DNA from: Hyunsoonleella aestuarii
GTDB lineage: Bacteria > Bacteroidota > Bacteroidia > Flavobacteriales > Flavobacteriaceae
Assembly (NCBI RefSeq): GCF_006148925.1
Contig: NZ_VAWB01000001.1
Coordinates: 1,268,001-1,332,000, forward strand
Direction: 5' to 3'
DNA: 64,000 nt
Below, one piece after another: positions 51,311-61,256 of the stretch. Positions within the stretch are counted from its first letter, which is position 1, and every line of letters begins with the position of its first letter. A program made the translations under genes and the position numbers. Below the pieces are notes generated by a model that was given only the letters and a program-made list of their open reading frames with translations, had not been told where the DNA came from and made no database searches.

Positions 51311-51750
51311 TATACCTTTTTAATCACGTTGGTAACAATGCCCCAAATAATGAAATCATTTTCTTCAGTTATTTTTATAATTGGATAATTAGGGTTTTCT
51401 GGTTTAAGCCAAACGCCATTTTTATCTACTCTTAATCGTTTCACCGTAAACTCACCATCTAAAAAGCATACGGCAATTTTATTATTAATAGGTTCAAGGC
51501 TTCTGTCAATTATCAATAAATCTTTATCATCTAAATCAGCATCAATCATAGATTGCCCACTAACACGTGCAAAGAAGGTGGCTTCTTTATTTTTGATTAG
51601 TTCCTTGTCTAAGGATAGACGTTGTTCTATAAAATCTTCGGTCGGTGATGGAAACCCTGCAGAAACACCTGTATCAAAATATGGAATTCCTATACTATTA
51701 GTATTTTTAGGAGTGAAAAAGGTTAAGTTTTTAGCCGTGTGTAATCTCAT
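51310..51750 (-). CDS. umuD: UmuD-like S24 family self-cleaving protein
   Basis: A 146-residue LexA/UmuD-type peptidase with no DNA-binding domain. The self-cleavage site is A31-G32 in TGVSAGFPSP, catalytic S67 in ARVSGQSMIDADL and K104 in EFTVKRLRV, as in UmuD. The partner polymerase gene umuC is not next to it in this window: the operon continues to a GNAT acetyltransferase instead. A perfect 19-base palindrome lies 11 bases upstream of the start. Confidence 0.85.
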   Translation of the reverse strand: MRLHTAKNLTFFTPKNTNSIGIPYFDTGVSAGFPSPTEDFIEQRLSLDKELIKNKEATFFARVSGQSMIDADLDDKDLLIIDRSLEPINNKIAVCFLDGEFTVKRLRVDKNGVWLKPENPNYPIIKITEENDFIIWGIVTNVIKKV

Positions 51751-51761
51751 TGCTACAAATG

Positions 51762-51780
51762 ATTTAGTGACTCACTAAAT
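51762..51780. promoter_or_regulatory. Perfect 19-bp palindrome before umuD
   Basis: ATTTAGTGACTCACTAAAT: two perfect 9-base arms around a central C, 11 bases before the umuD ATG (minus strand), where a repressor would block transcription. Candidate SOS-type operator. Confidence 0.75.
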
Positions 51781-51927
51781 TACGGAATATTTATTTTGTA
51801 AATGCGCAAAATCTAGAATTTATGATTTTTGAAATGACCAATTATAAAACTCTAATAGCAAAAAATGTACTTTTGGTCATTTTACTTCTGGAAGACTCAT
51901 ACTGTTTTTGTTTTAATAACGTTTTCT

Positions 51928-51935
51928 TAAATTTG
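51928..51935 (+). promoter_or_regulatory. Probable -7 box of the cupin gene
   Basis: TAAATTTG matches TAnnTTTG, 20 bases before the TTG start. Confidence 0.55.
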
Positions 51936-51955
51936 GATTCCAAACTAAATATACA

Positions 51956-52825
51956 TTGCCACTAAACTTACAAGACATACCAAGGGTTAAAACGATTACC
52001 AAAGAAGATTTTTTGAAACACTATTATAGGCTACAAAAACCTGTAGTTATAGAACGGTTTATTGAAGATTGGCCTGCCTATAGTAAATGGAGTTTAGAAT
52101 ATATGAAAACTGTAGGTGGTGATATTACTGTTCCGCTTTATGATGACAGACCTGTTGACTATAAAGACGGGTTCAATGAGGCACATGCGAAAATGAAATT
52201 AAGGGATTATATTGATTTATTAAAGAGAGAGCCCACAAAATTTCGTATTTTTTTATGGAATGCCTTAAAGGAAATTCCCGAATTACAAAAGGACTTTACC
52301 TTTCCAGATTTTGGTTTAAGACTCATGAAAGGTATTCCCATGCTGTTTTTTGGAGGCCGTGATTCACACACCTTTATGCATTACGATATTGACCTAGCTA
52401 ACATCTTTCATTTTCATTTTGAAGGTAAAAAAGAATGTATTCTTTTTGATCAAAGTCAAAACAACTTTTTATATAAAATTCCACATTCTTTAATTACTAG
52501 AGAGGATATCGATTTTAATAATCCAGATTTTGACAAATGGCCCATGTTAAAAAAGGCTAAAGGTTATAAAACCGAGTTAGAGCATGGTGAAGTTTTATAT
52601 ATGCCAGAAGGCTATTGGCATTATATGCGCTATATAACACCAGGTTTTTCAATGAGTTTACGTGCTATAGCCAGAAACCCTAAAAACTTTAGTAAAGCGG
52701 TTTATAACGTATTTATTATGCGAAACTATGATAATATCATGCGTCGAATTAAAGGTCAGAAATGGATTGATTGGAAGAATGAACAGGCTATTATAAGAAC
52801 ACACAAAAAGAATACTACTTTATAA
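51956..52825 (+). CDS. JmjC/cupin-8 type Fe(II)/2-oxoglutarate-like oxygenase
   Basis: A 289-residue cupin-like protein of the cupin_8/JmjC hydroxylase family. The metal site is HxD in FMHYDIDLANIFHFHFEG with the distal histidine in GYWHYMRYI, and the 2-oxoglutarate-binding region follows SLITRED. Family members hydroxylate protein or small-molecule side chains; its substrate is unknown. Start is TTG at 51956, the only good start. It overlaps recX by 11 bases from the other strand. Confidence 0.85.
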   Translation: MPLNLQDIPRVKTITKEDFLKHYYRLQKPVVIERFIEDWPAYSKWSLEYMKTVGGDITVPLYDDRPVDYKDGFNEAHAKMKLRDYIDLLKREPTKFRIFLWNALKEIPELQKDFTFPDFGLRLMKGIPMLFFGGRDSHTFMHYDIDLANIFHFHFEGKKECILFDQSQNNFLYKIPHSLITREDIDFNNPDFDKWPMLKKAKGYKTELEHGEVLYMPEGYWHYMRYITPGFSMSLRAIARNPKNFSKAVYNVFIMRNYDNIMRRIKGQKWIDWKNEQAIIRTHKKNTTL

Positions 52826-53288
52826 GGGCATTAGCTTTTTCGTAAACTAAATGTGATTCCCAGCCTCGATATAATAAATAATCAATTAGTTTTTTTTTCT
52901 TTTTAAGTCTATTACTTTCATTTAAAGTTGAAAGTCGCTTTTCGGCTAATTCATCGAGCGTTTTGTAATAAATTTCGTCATTGATTTCATTTATTGCTGT
53001 ATTTATATTAGCTTTGGCGATGTCCTTTTTCCTTAATTCTAGGATTAATCGACGCTTACCCCATTTTTTAATATTGAACTTACCCCTTACGAATGCTTTG
53101 GCAAAACGTTCTTCATTTAAGAAGTTGTGCTCTATTAAATGGACAATAATTATGTCCATAGCTTTAGGAATCATATGCATGTCTTGAAGCTTTTGGCTAA
53201 CCTCTTTATGACAGCGTTCTTGATATGCACAAAAGTGTTCTAGCTTTCTTTTAGCTTCCTCTAATGTGTATGTTTGTTTTTTAATCAT
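52815..53288 (-). CDS. recX: RecX family regulator of RecA
   Basis: A 157-residue, all-helical, basic protein matching RecX: LEHFCAYQERCHKEVSQKLQDM is the first triple-helix repeat, with the middle repeat around FLNEERFAKAFVRGKFN and a third around KKKKKLIDYLLYRGW. RecX limits RecA filament growth. It is monocistronic; recA is not in the window. Confidence 0.9.
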   Translation of the reverse strand: MIKKQTYTLEEAKRKLEHFCAYQERCHKEVSQKLQDMHMIPKAMDIIIVHLIEHNFLNEERFAKAFVRGKFNIKKWGKRRLILELRKKDIAKANINTAINEINDEIYYKTLDELAEKRLSTLNESNRLKKKKKLIDYLLYRGWESHLVYEKANALIK

Positions 53289-53367
53289 TATGATTAAGGT
53301 AATAGGAATTAATTAATAGCAAATTCAATTTTTATTTTACCAAATCTAAAAATTAAACTTAACTTAA

Positions 53368-55665
53368 ATGAAAAATTTTTTTCTAATTGGTTTAGTTATT
53401 ATACTATCCAATTATTGTTATTCGCAAACAACCCTTTCGGCTGGAGATATTGCTATATTGGGAGTAAATACAGATAATGAAGATTTTACTTTTGTATTAA
53501 GAGCTAATATAACTGCTGGAACACAAATCTATTTTTCAGATAACGAAGTAAATGTTAGTGGAACAGGTTTGTTAGATACAAATGAAGGAATAATTCTTTT
53601 TACTGCAAGTATTGACTATAGCTGTGGTGCTGTTTTAGGACTAATAAATAATGCTGCAGAGTTTTCTAATTTTTTCGGTAATTTTCAATTGAATAATAAT
53701 GGAGATGAGGTGATCGCGTTTCAGGGGTATTCAGCTCCAAATTGGGGGACTTTTCTTCACGCAAATGTGTCTTCTACAATTAATTTGCCAGCAGGCTTTA
53801 CTGCGAATGATATACTTATAGGTACGAGACAAAATAGAGAATATATAGGAAACACAAACAACCCTAGTTGGTCAGATTTGAATTCCTTGATTAATTATAC
53901 AGAAGGAAATAATTATTCGGGTATTACATTAAGCACTACATCTCATACGTGTTTTTGCTCCACGACTGCTATGTGGAATGGAGCTGCATGGGATAATGTT
54001 ATAGGTCCTAATATAAATATGACAGCAGTAATTGATGGAAATTATAATACTTCCATATTTGGTAGTTTTAGTGCTTGTAGTTTAGTTATTAATTCTGGTA
54101 ATAGGTTAACTGTGGATAATTCAACATATGTGATTGTAGATAAGGATGCTGTAATAGATGGAGAATTAATTGTTGAAACTCAAGGTAATTTTGTGCAAAA
54201 TGATGCATCGGCAGAATTTATTTTAAATCCCTCAGGAATCGCACGAGTAAATAAGCAAACAGCAACAAAAGAAAAGTGGTATTATTACACGTATTGGAGT
54301 TCTCCTGTGGAGTCTGAAACTATTAATAGCGTATTCCCAAATACAAGTTCAGATAGACGTTTTTATTTTGATGCTTTTAGTTATCTTGATGAAGATGGAG
54401 ATAATATTGATGATAATGGTGATGACTGGACAATTGCAAATGGTCTAATGATACCAGGTGTTGGTTATGCTGCCACTTCATCACCTTTAGGAATATATCC
54501 ATCCACAGATATTGCAACGTTTAATGGTGTATTTAATACAGGAGATATACAAGTAACCGTTGCTAATAACCCTAATAATGTTAATGAAAGCTGGAACTTA
54601 ATTGGAAATCCATATTCTTCTGCAATAAGTTTTACGGATTTATACAATGCTAATAGTACGGTTATAGATGGGGTAGCTTATTTATGGTCTCAAGCATCGA
54701 TTCCAGAGGAAGCAAACCCAGGAAATGAAAAATTAAATTTTAGTCAGAATGATTATGCGACATATACGGTAGGTAGTGGCGGTATTGCAGGAGGAGGTCC
54801 AGATATTCCAAATGGTTATATTCCCTCAGGACAATCTTTTTTTGTAGCAGGTTTAGTTAACAATGGTTTAGTAACATTTACAAATGGCATTCGAAAAACG
54901 GATACTGGAAGTAATTCGCAATTTTTTAAAAGTGTTAGTTCTAAAACGAATTCCTCATTAAGCGATAATAAAATTTGGTTTAATTTAACAAGCGATAATG
55001 GAGTATTTAGTCAAATACTCGTTGCCTACGTCGAAGGAGCCACTATGCAGAATGATGGACTTATGTTTGATGCACCAAGATTAATTACTGCAAACAAGGG
55101 AGCTAATCTATTTAGTACTATAAAAAGGTCTAATAAGAAGTTTGCGATTCAAGGAAGAAGCCCCAAGAATTTAAACCAAGGTGAAAAAATTAAGCTAGGT
55201 TTACAAACTTTCATAGAAACACCTACCATTTATAAATTTTCTATCGTTAAAACGCAAGGAGATTTTTTAAATAATAGCACTATCTTTTTAAGGGATAAAT
55301 ACTTAAATAAATTACATGAATTATCTCAATATGATTACTCTTTTACCTCTGATGCAGGTGAATTCAAGGATCGTTTTGAAATTGTATTCAAAGATACTGA
55401 ATTTAGGAATTTGGCTACTGTAGAAAAAACTGAAGTTCATATTATAGAAGATCAAGCAAATAAGTTTACATTTTCGTCAACAAACGATTTGGTGCTTGAT
55501 GAAATTTCGATATTTGATTTTTCAGGAAACCTCGTTTATAAATTAGAGGGTAATTCGTCACAAGAAACTTTTGAATTGTCTAAATTGAAAAAGTCACTAT
55601 ACATCGCAAAAGTAGAACTTTCAAGCGGAGACATTATCACTAAGAAATTTATAAAAAATAATTAG
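53368..55665 (+). CDS. Large T9SS-secreted protein with lamin-tail-like N-terminal domain
   Basis: A 765-residue exported protein: signal peptide (FLIGLVIILSNYCYSQ), an N-terminal beta domain (about 20-200, AILGVNTDNEDFTFVLRANI) seen in other Bacteroidota secreted proteins, a long Asn/Gly-rich middle, and a C-terminal type IX sorting domain (about 690-765: ISIFDFSGNLVYKLEGNSSQ, ending in LKKSLYIAKVELSSGDIITKKFIKNN). It should be released to the surface by the type IX system, part of which (porZ) is encoded nearby. Function is unknown. Confidence 0.85.
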   Translation: MKNFFLIGLVIILSNYCYSQTTLSAGDIAILGVNTDNEDFTFVLRANITAGTQIYFSDNEVNVSGTGLLDTNEGIILFTASIDYSCGAVLGLINNAAEFSNFFGNFQLNNNGDEVIAFQGYSAPNWGTFLHANVSSTINLPAGFTANDILIGTRQNREYIGNTNNPSWSDLNSLINYTEGNNYSGITLSTTSHTCFCSTTAMWNGAAWDNVIGPNINMTAVIDGNYNTSIFGSFSACSLVINSGNRLTVDNSTYVIVDKDAVIDGELIVETQGNFVQNDASAEFILNPSGIARVNKQTATKEKWYYYTYWSSPVESETINSVFPNTSSDRRFYFDAFSYLDEDGDNIDDNGDDWTIANGLMIPGVGYAATSSPLGIYPSTDIATFNGVFNTGDIQVTVANNPNNVNESWNLIGNPYSSAISFTDLYNANSTVIDGVAYLWSQASIPEEANPGNEKLNFSQNDYATYTVGSGGIAGGGPDIPNGYIPSGQSFFVAGLVNNGLVTFTNGIRKTDTGSNSQFFKSVSSKTNSSLSDNKIWFNLTSDNGVFSQILVAYVEGATMQNDGLMFDAPRLITANKGANLFSTIKRSNKKFAIQGRSPKNLNQGEKIKLGLQTFIETPTIYKFSIVKTQGDFLNNSTIFLRDKYLNKLHELSQYDYSFTSDAGEFKDRFEIVFKDTEFRNLATVEKTEVHIIEDQANKFTFSSTNDLVLDEISIFDFSGNLVYKLEGNSSQETFELSKLKKSLYIAKVELSSGDIITKKFIKNN

Positions 55666-58067
55666 AAACTATAATTCAACGATAATATTAAGTTTCTGCC
55701 TGGTGCCGCTATTCCAGAAGAATAAGTCCTGTACCGTTGATTTGTAATATTTTCTAAACCAGCAGAAAGGAGTGTTTTTCCTACTCTATATTGAGTTCTA
55801 AGATTTAAAGTGTACCAAGAGGGAGCGTATGGATTACCATTTTCATCTAAGGCATATAGGTAATCTTTCTCAATCTCTGAGGGCGCTAATTTATTAAATG
55901 ATAATTCTCCATTATAATTAGCAAATACATCTATTTTTAAACGCTTGTTATCCCATACTAAATGTGTGTTTCCAAAACTTGGAGAAACATGTCTTACAGG
56001 AACTTCAATCCCTTCATTTTCCTCAGTTCCACCGATAATGCTATATTGTGAGATAAGATTTAACAGTCTCGATATTTTTGCTTTTAACCCTATTTCAAAA
56101 CCATAAATCCATGCTTTAGAAGCATTTTGAATAGCCTGTACATTACTTAACTCTCCGTCATATAAAATAGTTGTTTCACCGTTTAAGTTATAATCACGTC
56201 TAACAAGCGCATTATCCAGGTAGGTATAATAAGAACTCATATCTAGAGTCACCTTTTTAAAATTTAGTTTAATACCTATTTCCCCTCCATAAGCATATTC
56301 TGGTTTTAGACTTTCATTGGGAACGACTACCGATCCAGGTCCAGAATCGAAAACTTTACCAATGTCATCAATATTTGGCGCTCTAAATGCGGAAGATGCG
56401 TTCAACTTCCATTGAACTATGGGATTTGGAAGATAGCTTATTCCTGCGGTTCCTGTAAAGGCACCAGACTTATTTAATGAAGATTCAAAAGGTAAGTTTA
56501 AGTACCTATTATTCTCCTGAAAATTGGCTTTTGAAACCACATGATTAAATCTTAATCCAGACTGAAATATAAATTTCACATTAGGTTTATATTTAAGGCT
56601 TGTATATACCGCGACAGATTTCCAGCTTGCACCATTTGGGTATCTTGTTACTGTTGGTTCGTTAGTATTTGTATCGATGTTTTCTTCGGTGGCTCGAGAC
56701 ATAACTTTGTTGTAGACATACTCCAGCCCATAGAAGAAATTGGTTTTTGAGCTTAGCCTTTTTTCAAAATCTAAATTCAAGGAATAAGCATCAACAGATT
56801 CTTCCCTAAAATCTCTTATGCTGGATTGAAAACTTCTATCCATTCTACTTTCTTGAAAGTTTTGATAAGCAACAGTTGCTTTTATTTTATCATAAATAAT
56901 AGATCTACTACTTAATTTGGTTGCTTGAAAGTTGGACATGAACCATTTTTGAGGCCCATAAGACCATTCAGCAGATCGTAAATTATTATCTCGATATCTT
57001 ATTAAGCGGTCATACCTCGGGATATCTGAAGTCGCAGAGAAGTGCAACCCTAGATCGAAGCTTAAATTTTCTGAAGCTTCGTAGCGCACTTTTTGCATCA
57101 GGTTTATTTGGTTGTAACCAGTCTCTTTCTGAATGCGATAGTCATTATTTTCAACAATGACATCCTCGTTATTAAATCTGGTAATAAATTCCGGTCTTAA
57201 ATAAGCGTCTGGACCGTGCTTCCCCATTTTTAAATCGCCAAAAGTACTATAACTAAGACTGGTTATAAAAGCCCATTTTTTGTAACCTAAATTAAAATCT
57301 AAATGACCTGTTTTTTCATCATTGGCTATAGCATATCGCGTTAATACATTCGATTTAAACAATAATGAATCGGCGTAAGATAATTGGGGTTTTTGGGTAT
57401 AAAAACTCATTACTCCTCCAATCGCATCACTGCCATATATAACAGATCCGGAACCTAAAATAACCTCTGTGTTTTGTACTGAAAGAGGATCTATTGAAAT
57501 GACATTCTGTAAATTACCTCCTCTAAAAATAGCATTGTTCATTCTTACACCATCAACAGTTAAAAGTAACCTATTGGTAGAATACCCCCGAATCATTGGA
57601 CTTCCTCCACCTAATTGACTTTTTTGAACGAATATACTGCCAGAGTTTTGAAGTAAATCGGCACTTGTTTGAGGGTTTGTAAATTGAACATCTTTAGCCT
57701 TAATACTTATAATCTTTTGTGGAATATCTTTTTTGTTCTGTTCGAACTTGGACGCCGAAATGATTATTTGATCTAGTCCTTGTGTATTAGAATTAAGATA
57801 AACTAAATTAGTTTTAATAATCTTGCTTTTAGCTAAACTTTTGGTGATGTGTGTTAGGTGTTGAAAATATAAAATTTCAGAACTATTAAATTTATCTATT
57901 GATGCTTCACCTTCGAAATTAGTAATAACACTCTTAGATTTATCTGCATTGTAAATTGCTACGCCAAAAATAGGTTCTGCGGTTAGTTTATTGAGAACTT
58001 TAATCTGTTGGGCATGTAAAGTTATTGAAGCTAATAAAAGGAAAAATATCGTTTGAATAAATTTCAT
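55662..58067 (-). CDS. TonB-dependent receptor, haem/haemoglobin type
   Basis: An 801-residue outer-membrane receptor: signal peptide (TIFFLLLASITLHAQ), a short carboxypeptidase-D-like region (about 20-95), plug domain (about 105-220) with GGGSPMIRGYSTNRLLLTVDG and NTEVILGSGSVIYGSDAIGGVM, and a 22-strand barrel ending in the aromatic LILSLNYSF. The plug motifs are those of the haemoglobin/transferrin/lactoferrin receptor family, so haem uptake is likely; no haem-specific histidine could be proved. It overlaps recO by one base, forming porZ-recO-receptor. Confidence 0.9.
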   Translation of the reverse strand: MKFIQTIFFLLLASITLHAQQIKVLNKLTAEPIFGVAIYNADKSKSVITNFEGEASIDKFNSSEILYFQHLTHITKSLAKSKIIKTNLVYLNSNTQGLDQIIISASKFEQNKKDIPQKIISIKAKDVQFTNPQTSADLLQNSGSIFVQKSQLGGGSPMIRGYSTNRLLLTVDGVRMNNAIFRGGNLQNVISIDPLSVQNTEVILGSGSVIYGSDAIGGVMSFYTQKPQLSYADSLLFKSNVLTRYAIANDEKTGHLDFNLGYKKWAFITSLSYSTFGDLKMGKHGPDAYLRPEFITRFNNEDVIVENNDYRIQKETGYNQINLMQKVRYEASENLSFDLGLHFSATSDIPRYDRLIRYRDNNLRSAEWSYGPQKWFMSNFQATKLSSRSIIYDKIKATVAYQNFQESRMDRSFQSSIRDFREESVDAYSLNLDFEKRLSSKTNFFYGLEYVYNKVMSRATEENIDTNTNEPTVTRYPNGASWKSVAVYTSLKYKPNVKFIFQSGLRFNHVVSKANFQENNRYLNLPFESSLNKSGAFTGTAGISYLPNPIVQWKLNASSAFRAPNIDDIGKVFDSGPGSVVVPNESLKPEYAYGGEIGIKLNFKKVTLDMSSYYTYLDNALVRRDYNLNGETTILYDGELSNVQAIQNASKAWIYGFEIGLKAKISRLLNLISQYSIIGGTEENEGIEVPVRHVSPSFGNTHLVWDNKRLKIDVFANYNGELSFNKLAPSEIEKDYLYALDENGNPYAPSWYTLNLRTQYRVGKTLLSAGLENITNQRYRTYSSGIAAPGRNLILSLNYSF

Positions 58068-58786
58068 TAACTAAAAACTTGGTTAAAAATCTGTAATGAT
58101 TTAGGCGTCCTAAAACTGCCCAAATGTAGCTCAAAATAATGCAAAATCATATTCAAAAAAGATTGTCTTTGTTTAGCACTAATTTTCACATTATTTAAGG
58201 CATCAAATGTTGTGCCTAATAATTGTTTTAGAAGTGTTAAATTTTCCCCAGACACACTGTTTTTATTTTGTGTCACTGTTTCAAATCTTCCCTCTAGTAA
58301 GTTAAATGAGTTTGATTCGGGTAAAGGATTCTCTGGATAGAAACCAAAATATTTAGTAAGTTTTAATAAAAAGAGTAAATGAAAATTGGCAAAGTCGTTA
58401 TGGTTGTCTAACCATTGTAACGTAGTTTCAAGGTAACTAAAAAGTAACTCATTTTCTTCTTCTTCTTTAAGAGTACTTGATAATACTTCGGCTAAGAACA
58501 TCACTATTGCACTTTTTAAAACATTAGAATGTAAACTAGAATAAAATTGATTAATCTTTACTTCTTTAACACTTTGCAATGACCTATTAGGTTTAAAAAT
58601 AATCTCGAGTTGAAGTTGAGAGAGCAACTGAAAATAAGCAACTTTTGCACCACCTTTTTTATTTTTTAAAACACCTCTCAGCAAAAAGCTAACAACGCCA
58701 AATTTTTCTGTATAACATTTAACGATTAAGTCGTTTTCTCGATATTTAAGTTTAGACAAGACAATGGCATTTGTGTTAGTTTGCAT
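58067..58786 (-). CDS. recO: DNA repair protein RecO
   Basis: A 239-residue recombination mediator that loads RecA in the RecFOR pathway. Its OB fold is N-terminal (AIVLSKLKYRENDLIVKCYTEKFGVVSFL, about 8-36) and the C-terminal half is helical. The zinc-binding cysteines of some RecO proteins are absent, as is normal in this group. It sits between porZ and the TonB receptor with one-base overlaps on both sides. Confidence 0.92.
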   Translation of the reverse strand: MQTNTNAIVLSKLKYRENDLIVKCYTEKFGVVSFLLRGVLKNKKGGAKVAYFQLLSQLQLEIIFKPNRSLQSVKEVKINQFYSSLHSNVLKSAIVMFLAEVLSSTLKEEEENELLFSYLETTLQWLDNHNDFANFHLLFLLKLTKYFGFYPENPLPESNSFNLLEGRFETVTQNKNSVSGENLTLLKQLLGTTFDALNNVKISAKQRQSFLNMILHYFELHLGSFRTPKSLQIFNQVFS

Positions 58787-61128
58787 TACCGTACAACCAT
58801 TAACTTTAATACTCTAGTTTCAAAGGTATCTAAATCTGAAAGCATGATGAGATATACTCCAGAGGCAACAAGATTATTAGCCAAATTTTTTCCATTCCAG
58901 AAGGCAGTGCCCCCATCAATTTCTAAATTATAACCATTGTATCGTTGGTTAGTTCGAGATTGCGCTTCTGCAACTAAATTTCCTTCAATGTCTGTAATTT
59001 TAATATTCACATTTTCCGATATATCTTTAATCTTTACCTTTTTTTCAACAATATCAAATTGTGGTCGCACCGGGTTTGGATACACAAAAGCTTTTTCTAA
59101 ATCTAGATTGGGGCTTGATCCTCCTGCACGAAAAGATACTAATCCTTTACCAGTTGCTATATAAACAATACCATTTTGTTCATCTATGGATATATCATTT
59201 ATTAGATTAGAAGGTAGGGGAGAATTTTCTTTAGTAAAATGAAAAATAGTTTCTTGACCATCTGAAGAAAAATAAAAAAGACCAGAATCTCGAGTTCCAA
59301 TCCATTTATTGTTAGAACCATCTACTTTTATATCTGCTATTCGTTGTTGAAAAAGTAATTCTTTGGCAATACCATCCTCAAGAATAATTATTTCTTCCGC
59401 TCTAACGTCTTCGTCTGTGAAGAAATTACTTGTATTAAATAAAACTCTCAGGCCTTCAAAAGTACCAATCCATAACTGGTTTCTCTTGTCCAATGCTAGG
59501 GCAGTAACAACACTGGATGGTATATTTGCTTCCTCATCTTCAATGTTTTTGATTATATTGGTACCGCTATTTTCATTAAATCCTATTAGACCTTTCCTAT
59601 AGCTGGCAATCCATTTAGTTCCATCACTTCCAATTACTAAATCATTGAATCCGTTTATGTCATTTGGATCAATTATAACTTCACTTAAATCATAAGATTG
59701 CCATTGATTATTGGTAGGGTTATAAGATTTTAATGGTTTTTTAACACGATTAGAAAGTGTCCACAATAGGCCATCGCTATCGAAAATTGTAGAGCTTACC
59801 CTAACATTAATAAAATTGGGGTCAGGATCTATAAATAATTCTAAATCGCTATTCGTTTGATCATATAAGAAAGTAGGAATCTTATCATTTAACTCTAGTA
59901 AACCATCCACGTAAGAACCAATAAATACTTGGTTAATGTTATTAGGGTTAGTTGCAATTGTTTTTAAACATCTAGCACCTAAGACTTGTTCAAAGGGCGT
60001 GTTAATCCATTTTCCATCATTGAAATTACTAATTCCTCTACTATTCAAGGGGTAAGGGTTTAACTGTATGCTATGTTCTCCGAAAGTAACCCAAAGATTG
60101 TTTAATGAGGCATTTATAGAAAACGGCACATTAAGCAAAGGACCATCAGGTCTTATTTCTTCAAAAGTAGAAGAACTATTAATAGATATTTTTAAAACAC
60201 CAAAATCGGGAGTTCCAACAAAAATATCTTCAAGTGTTATTGTAGCGGAAGTAAAACTTGTATCATACTCACTGTTAGTAGCTACTTGATTCATTACATT
60301 GAAATTTGCATCATAGAAATATACAATGTCATTCAAAACGACTGCTAAATTTTGATTAATAGATTTTAAAGAAACTGGTAAACTTGGGTAGGTAAATAAC
60401 TCAGATAATGCATCATTTGTTATTCGATATATTTTTCTGTTATTTCTAATAGTATAAAGTTGATTGCCCACAGATTCTATTGCTGAAAAATTACCTGTTG
60501 AAATGATACTCCAATTATTGAAATCTATGATGTTTGGATTAGAAACTTGCGCTTTTCTTATCCCGTTGTTTCCTAAACAGGAGGCATAAATAAAGTCATT
60601 TAAAATCGCGGTTTGAGTTACCTGAATCTGCTCCCCGGAGCTACCTATGAAATAAGTATCCCCAAACTCTAATCGTTCTAAATCGTATACTGAAATTCCA
60701 TAGTCGGCAGAAATATAAACAAGATTACCCACAATATTAAAGTGGTTGATCCCACGATTTGTTGACAAAATTGTTGGTTTCTCTATTATATCAACAACTG
60801 ATAATACGTCGTCATCATTATCAAAAACTATTTCTATTAACCCGTTTTCATAACCAATAATTAATAGTTCATAGATTTCACTGTAGGATATAGTGCTAAT
60901 AGTTTCACCAGAAAGTCCATTAATAGTTGTAATCGTCCTTAATTCATTAGTTTGGGTGTCGTAACTAAAAATTGCGTTTTCGGCTGAAGCATATATTTTT
61001 CCGTTGCCTTGAACTACTTCAGAAATGTTATAATAAGAAAAATGGCCTACCCATAATTCTGAGAAATTCTGGGAGAATTGTAATAATGGGAAAAGAAAAA
61101 TAGTAAGTAAAATAAGTTTTCGAAGCAT
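58786..61128 (-). CDS. porZ: Type IX secretion system component PorZ
   Basis: A 780-residue protein from the ATG at 61128, with signal peptide (LILLTIFLFPLLQFSQ). It carries two seven-bladed beta-propeller-like domains (repeats such as IYELLIIGYENGLIEIVFDN and WLWTLSNRVKKP, and LWIGTFEGLRVLFN) and a C-terminal type IX sorting domain (VYPNPVRPQFD, VASGVYLIMLSDLDTFETR). This is PorZ, a surface T9SS subunit involved in processing and attaching secreted proteins. Length and layout match. It heads an operon with recO and the TonB receptor. Confidence 0.9.
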   Translation of the reverse strand: MLRKLILLTIFLFPLLQFSQNFSELWVGHFSYYNISEVVQGNGKIYASAENAIFSYDTQTNELRTITTINGLSGETISTISYSEIYELLIIGYENGLIEIVFDNDDDVLSVVDIIEKPTILSTNRGINHFNIVGNLVYISADYGISVYDLERLEFGDTYFIGSSGEQIQVTQTAILNDFIYASCLGNNGIRKAQVSNPNIIDFNNWSIISTGNFSAIESVGNQLYTIRNNRKIYRITNDALSELFTYPSLPVSLKSINQNLAVVLNDIVYFYDANFNVMNQVATNSEYDTSFTSATITLEDIFVGTPDFGVLKISINSSSTFEEIRPDGPLLNVPFSINASLNNLWVTFGEHSIQLNPYPLNSRGISNFNDGKWINTPFEQVLGARCLKTIATNPNNINQVFIGSYVDGLLELNDKIPTFLYDQTNSDLELFIDPDPNFINVRVSSTIFDSDGLLWTLSNRVKKPLKSYNPTNNQWQSYDLSEVIIDPNDINGFNDLVIGSDGTKWIASYRKGLIGFNENSGTNIIKNIEDEEANIPSSVVTALALDKRNQLWIGTFEGLRVLFNTSNFFTDEDVRAEEIIILEDGIAKELLFQQRIADIKVDGSNNKWIGTRDSGLFYFSSDGQETIFHFTKENSPLPSNLINDISIDEQNGIVYIATGKGLVSFRAGGSSPNLDLEKAFVYPNPVRPQFDIVEKKVKIKDISENVNIKITDIEGNLVAEAQSRTNQRYNGYNLEIDGGTAFWNGKNLANNLVASGVYLIMLSDLDTFETRVLKLMVVR

Positions 61129-61192
61129 AATAGGTTCTTCAATTTCAAATATATCCATTATATAACGAATTTTAGTTTGAAATAATATAAAT

Positions 61193-61225
61193 AAAAAAGC
61201 TTTCTTAATTTAAGAAAGCTTTTTT
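61193..61225 (-). terminator. Rho-independent terminator of atpD-atpC
   Basis: AAAAAAGCTTTCTTA (61193-61207) pairs perfectly with TAAGAAAGCTTTTTT (61211-61225), 32 bases past the atpC stop. Confidence 0.92.
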
Positions 61226-61256
61226 ATTTAAGATACATCTAAGTATTAACTATATT

